DNA of 64,000 nt from Nitzschia sp. DOCU1. Its lineage: Eukaryota; Bacillariophyta; Bacillariophyceae; Bacillariales; Bacillariaceae. Below are positions 59,873-64,000 of the stretch, one piece after another. Under the pieces are notes generated by a model, which was given only the letters and a program-made list of their open reading frames with translations, did no database searches and was not told the DNA's origin. Made by a program: the position numbers and the translations under genes. The stretch spans positions 2,534,549 through 2,598,548 of the forward strand of contig OX595990.1 in the NCBI GenBank assembly GCA_951394045.1, read 5' to 3'. Positions within the stretch are counted from its first letter, which is position 1; every line of letters starts with the position of its first letter.

Positions 59873-60666
59873 GCATCTCTAGCTAGATTAGCATAGTGCT
59901 TTTCTTTACTCACTGAGTTTTTTTCGTTATGGAGTCCTATTGTGTTGGTTTCAATATGACTTGGAAGTGATATCTCATGTTAGAGCAAATAGAACTACTA
60001 GTAACGAAATTAGTACTAGGACAGTCAATGTTGCAACCATGTGGCGAGCAACTCAGAGAACGCCGAAGCATCCGACACCAACTAGGATTCAAGGGTTTAG
60101 GTTTCATTGCAGACCGCCATTTCCAAGGAGTCGTGGTTTGCACCCCAACTACTATTAATACCCCTTGTCTGCCAACAAAGTGGCCGAGAGCGATCCCTCA
60201 TCATAGTCAACTCGTCAAGTGCTCACTGCGAAGTTGATTGAGAAGATGAACTAATAACACCAGCTACCGGTGCAGCAATACAAGCCTGCACAGGACTATT
60301 ACTACCGTAACTCTAGAGAGGGAGAGGAGTACCATTCGCAACTACCGGTAGTAGAGAGAGGAAAACTACGTGATTCATGACAAAAGCGAGCGATCACGAG
60401 AGGTGAAATTCGACCAAACCGATCACTTTATCATGGGATGCCCGTCCGAGATAGTTTTGGGTTCGCGTTCATTGGGCGCGTCAGTTCGCGTTGACATCTT
60501 TCCATCTTCGCCACCATCGTCAAAGCAGAAGTCGAAAAGAAGTCGCTTTCATTGTCGTCTCACAACCACAAAAACAAAAGACACCAACGACAACTCTGCT
60601 ACTAGCGAGATTACAGGAAATCGGTATCGGAATCATATTCATTGCTCAACCTCAAGAAAGATCATC
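59873..60666. other. Intergenic with globin upstream region
   Basis: About 790 bp. The frame of the globin is open back to 60370 but has no globin-like content there. ACTACCGGTAGT at 60341-60352 is a perfect 12-bp palindrome also related to one at 43254. Confidence 0.4.
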
Positions 60667-61366
60667 ATGTCGACGGCCTTGCTACATTATGGCGCCAACG
60701 AAAGGAAGCACTTTATGCTACAAAAACTCGGCGGTGAGAAAGTTCTGGCAGAAGCGACCGACCGGTTTTACAACCGACAGGTTCACGACGAACGCCTGCT
60801 GAAATTCTTCCATGGCACAGACCTGACAATATTGAAATGGCATCAATTCAATCGTGAGTAGCCACTCGACAAGTTGTTTTATTATGAGTATCAGGTGGAT
60901 GGATAGTGGCGGATTTTTCTGCACACCTCGACCGACCACGGAGTTGACAAAAGCGTTCGACAACAGCTCTCTCACTTGCTTCCCTTCTTTCGTCCTTTGA
61001 AAATACTCAGTCATGGGTATTGCATTTACCGCTGTTCCTGAGAATTTCGACGTGCAGCATTTGATCCTTGTGCGACACCAAAAGTTATTTGACGCCGGCC
61101 TCGACGAAACCTATTTTGACGTGGTGATTGAACATTTTAGGGATACTTTGACGGAAATGAAAGTTGACGAAGAAGTCATTCATGAGGCTTTGGCAGTTAT
61201 TATGCCACTTCGTGATATATTCGTCCAAGGAGCTCAAGAGGCAAAGGAGCGCCGGCAAAAGGAAGCCCGATGGGAGGCCTTTGGCAAAGTATTGGAAATT
61301 ACTGTCGTGGTGGCTTTAGTATTGACCATTGGTTTGACGAGGCGAGCAAAGCATCACGCTGATTGA
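60667..61366 (+). CDS. Truncated (2/2) haemoglobin with C-terminal membrane anchor, two exons
   Basis: Exons 60667-60853 and 61011-61366 give 180 residues. The intron (GTGAGT...CTCAG) restores WHQFNLMGIAFTAVP. The globin part has KLGGEKVLAEATDRFYNRQ, HDERLLKFFHGTDL and FDVQHLILVRHQKLFDAGLDE, with candidate haem-binding histidines in HLILVRH. Group II/I 2-over-2 globins bind O2 or NO, often for NO detoxification. After about residue 145 come a charged helix and a hydrophobic segment (VLEITVVVALVLTIGL, about 157-172) with a basic end (RRAKHH), the layout of a tail-anchored protein. The anchor would place the globin on the cytosolic face of an organelle membrane. The start is chosen at MSTALLHYG since upstream residues look like leader. 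Confidence 0.78.
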
Positions 61367-61982
61367 TAGAAAAAATCCAGTGAACAATAGACCAGCCCGA
61401 GCCTGAAGTCGGACGGAGGACTCCGCCATCTACTACTAGAGTGGTACGACGCCTCTTCTTGATCGTAGAGTTATTCGATGAATAGTAATTTCGTTTTCCA
61501 CTCGTTTCGACTTTTTTGGTCTTTGTTGGAGATGGTGAAGTAGTCCTTGTATTCTCGTGAAGCCCGGCAGAAATCAGGTGTATGCAGTTCATGGCAATTA
61601 TGATACACGGTATAACCTCCACAATTTAGGTGCCAGCCATGGGACATTCTACTTCAGAGCACTGGAGTGGAGTGCTTCACAGTGAGTATGGATTGTAGAG
61701 CATAGACTTCTCGGTGTATGGGAGTATTGTAGTCAGTCGGAAGAGTAATCTGTTGTACTATTCCCCCTCGCCCTACCGTGGACTTGTGGCATGCGATACA
61801 AGAGCTAATAGGGAGCAATATGGTGGATACTAATGGGGTTACGCGAGCTAATCGTAGCAAAACAAGTTATTCTTGTAGCAGAGTTGAGTACTAGTTCTTC
61901 TATTGCATGGTGGCATCTTGTAGCGACTGTATGTTAGCATTGATCCACCAAAAATGCTTATTTTTGGCTTTTTACCCTTTCT
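61367..61982. other. Convergent gene ends
   Basis: 616 bp between the globin stop and the stop of the minus-strand Tudor-SN gene. No gene or repeat recognised. Confidence 0.45.
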
Positions 61983-63962
61983 TTAGGGTTCATCTTCATC
62001 TTCGTCTGGAATATCGCCATATCGCCACATACCAGAACGAGTGCGACGAGCTGTTTCTTGGGCCACATTAAGGTCGGCAGCCAACTTGAGGACTTGGGTC
62101 GAATCGAGCATGCGAGCGGCCATGTTTTGTACAGCCGGGCCCTTGGCTACGCGGGCTAAACCAGCGGAGATAATCTTTTCATTCACCGTTTCGCCAGAAT
62201 CCGTCACAATGGCTACGGCGACACGGCCATTGTCGTCGGTACCATGTGTGTGGATGGACAAGTCCTTGCCCCAGCATTCCGATTGGAACATGCGGGCAGC
62301 GTCCATTCCGTACTCGTCGTTCAAGGGACGGGTGAGCGTCAAGGCCAAGCTGGCTTCCTTCGCAACTGGTGGAATACGATCGGGACCCAAACTCATGTCC
62401 AGTGGACGCAAGTGAGTAGCAATGGGCACTGATGCGACGTTGCCGTGGTCGATGAAGAGGACAGTGGCTTTGGCGCCACCTTGCTTTTCAAGAACCTTGG
62501 CGCGGTACCAGCTCTTTCCAGTTCCATCATCAAACAACGCAGCCACAACCTTGTTCACCTTGACATCGCAAGGACCTCCAGCCGTACCATTGTTCTTGGT
62601 AAATAGTTTCATACTATCATCCATAACCTTGACGGCATCGTCATCCTTGATGTGGTAAAAGAAGTGGTTGCCACTTCGAATTTCGCTGACTCGGATCGTA
62701 AACTTTTGATCCTTGAATTTTTCGGTGGCCTTGACGGGCCTGTTCTCGGCAGGCCTTTCCGTTGACCAAATGCCAACCCTATTCTGTTGAGCCGCCGCCT
62801 GAGCTTCCACTAAATGCTTGGGAGCTTCACCGTACTCCATCTTTTTCGGGTCCACAGTGGCCAAACCAGCGCCGACCAACTCGACACTGTAATCACGACG
62901 CTGTGCTCCTTGACCAATGTACATGTTTCCAGTAATGACACCTCCCATTGTCACACCAGTGCAATCGATTTCGACGGCGCGTTGGTGCACATTGATTCTG
63001 GCGTAGCGTTTGGAAGCATCGCCAAAGGGCTCAGCGGCCTTGCCTTGCTTGCTGCCTGGTGGCGGCGAGGGTTGGGGACATCGCAAGTAGGTAGGCGCAA
63101 ACATGATATAGCAATTTTCGGAAGGCACCAACATCTTGAAACGTGCTCCATTGAAGCAGTAATCAACAATGGCCTTCAGCTTGCCCGCACGCATGAGCGA
63201 GCCTGAGTAGGCCTTGGCCTTCTTCGGATCTGTGAGATCGTTGATGGCTGCTCGTTTGTACGGCGCATCAGAGTGGATACCTTTCTTGGCGGCCTTTGCC
63301 ACTGCTTCAGCCGCCCGTAGTTCATCGTAGCGCGAAGAGGTGATATCACCGTCCTTGTGGAATTGCGTGGTTGCAAGACCTTCCGAAACGAGAACTTCTC
63401 CGATGTCAGGCTTGTTCTTTACGGAAAGAGTACCGAACTGACGCTTCTCCGGAGTGTCTCCGAGTGGAATTTCTCGTTCATAATCAACGTCCACTGTGCA
63501 GGCTTTACCCACCGTCAGCACGCGCAATCGCTCTTTGCATTCGTATGAATATGGTTCATCTGCTCGTCCAGCACGTTCATTGCCCACACGAGGTGCTCGA
63601 ATCGAAGCGAGGGAAATCTTGATGAGTTTGTCTTCGGAATCATAATCATGGCCGTCCGGCAACACGGCAACCGTGTCCCCCGTCAGTACCTCCACGACGG
63701 TACCCGAGATTTGTGACGCCCCAGCCAATTGGGGAGGAGCATAGGAATGCCACACGCCGGTCTTTGTTCGTTTTGCATTTGTCTCTGCAATACGCAAGGC
63801 AGGGGCATCCGCTGGACTCATCAACCGAACGGACCAGTCGGAAATTTTTGCCAACCCAGCCTTGAGCAATTCGACTGCAATGTTGCCTTTGGGGTGATGG
63901 ATCGTTGCGACACCGCAAACTCCAGACTTGTCGGTACCATGCAACGTAATTTCCAGCTCTCT
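61983..63962 (-). CDS. SND1: Tudor-SN / SND1 staphylococcal-nuclease-domain protein, 3' exon (5' part outside window)
   Basis: About 660 residues from an acceptor site at 63963-63964 (CTGTAG) to the stop at 61983. In-frame TAG directly upstream of 63962 supports the splice. Read from the N-terminal side: end of one SN domain (LLKAGLAKISDWSV), a full SN domain (GTVVEVLTGDTVAVL...GEVLVSEGLAT), another (GKLKAIVDYCFNGARFKMLVPSENCYIMF...VELVGAGLATV), then a Tudor domain (DDGTGKSWYRAKV...FIDHGNVASVP) and a split SN end (VNEKIISAGLARVA). The tail is acidic. The family works in RNA decay, RNA-induced silencing, transcription and stress granules; the SN catalytic residues are usually degenerate. Exons for the first SN domains lie right of 64000. 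Confidence 0.9.
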   Translation of the reverse strand, partial: RELEITLHGTDKSGVCGVATIHHPKGNIAVELLKAGLAKISDWSVRLMSPADAPALRIAETNAKRTKTGVWHSYAPPQLAGASQISGTVVEVLTGDTVAVLPDGHDYDSEDKLIKISLASIRAPRVGNERAGRADEPYSYECKERLRVLTVGKACTVDVDYEREIPLGDTPEKRQFGTLSVKNKPDIGEVLVSEGLATTQFHKDGDITSSRYDELRAAEAVAKAAKKGIHSDAPYKRAAINDLTDPKKAKAYSGSLMRAGKLKAIVDYCFNGARFKMLVPSENCYIMFAPTYLRCPQPSPPPGSKQGKAAEPFGDASKRYARINVHQRAVEIDCTGVTMGGVITGNMYIGQGAQRRDYSVELVGAGLATVDPKKMEYGEAPKHLVEAQAAAQQNRVGIWSTERPAENRPVKATEKFKDQKFTIRVSEIRSGNHFFYHIKDDDAVKVMDDSMKLFTKNNGTAGGPCDVKVNKVVAALFDDGTGKSWYRAKVLEKQGGAKATVLFIDHGNVASVPIATHLRPLDMSLGPDRIPPVAKEASLALTLTRPLNDEYGMDAARMFQSECWGKDLSIHTHGTDDNGRVAVAIVTDSGETVNEKIISAGLARVAKGPAVQNMAARMLDSTQVLKLAADLNVAQETARRTRSGMWRYGDIPDEDEDEP

Positions 63963-64000
63963 CTACAGAGACGGAGAGAGTCGCTTATGAGCCATGCACA
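63963..64000 (-). other. 3' end of an intron of the Tudor-SN gene
   Basis: 38 bases between the predicted acceptor and the window edge; pyrimidine-rich on the minus strand (GACTCTCTCCGTCTCTG) as expected before an acceptor. Confidence 0.5.

Noticed and set aside
1..64000. CRISPR arrays, bacterial operons, rRNA or tRNA genes
   Set aside because: No regular spacer-repeat arrays, no operon-like spacing and no cloverleaf that I could trace; the genome is eukaryotic.

Overview
The window is nuclear DNA of a photosynthetic stramenopile, almost certainly a diatom. A small protein carries a textbook ASAFAP plastid-targeting junction, genes have short GT-AG introns of about 60-115 bp, STT3 and globin are eukaryotic, and the LTR elements have the diatom Copia and Gypsy look. 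No genus is claimed.

Left arm (1-12484): a partial amino-acid transporter, a CPBP membrane protease, a secreted ShK-like protein, an ADCK2-type ABC1 kinase (-), an EF-hand membrane protein (-), a Clp AAA+ ATPase (+), a diatom-type unknown and a four-exon ASAFAP protein (-).

Transposon block (about 12485-23838): a tyrosine-recombinase (DIRS-like) retrotransposon with gag-like ORF, RT, RNase H and recombinase sits inside what was the promoter of the first STT3 gene. A Gypsy element (12704-18367) is in turn inserted in its 5' leader. STT3 promoter sequence is found on both sides, at about 12323-12484 and from 23839.

STT3 cluster (24055-42146): three oligosaccharyltransferase catalytic-subunit genes. 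The first two form a near-identical tandem pair 4390 bp apart; the first has lost the C-terminal ankyrin-like tail, and the third is a diverged paralogue. A TPR-like gene (-) and an intact Gypsy element with identical LTRs and a CCCTT target duplication lie between copies 2 and 3.

Right arm (42254-64000): two genes of unknown function (-), an alpha/beta hydrolase (-), an intact Copia element with identical LTRs and an ACCAC duplication, a kinesin-14 in five exons, ribosomal protein uS10, a truncated haemoglobin with a C-terminal membrane anchor, and the 3' part of a Tudor-SN (SND1) gene (-) running off the right end.

Themes: all three independent insertions lie in gaps between divergently transcribed genes. 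In the two damaged elements every in-frame stop is TGA, and one of them falls exactly at the gag/pol junction in both. Introns were placed by hand from frame continuity, GT/AG sites and family sequence; none has transcript support here.
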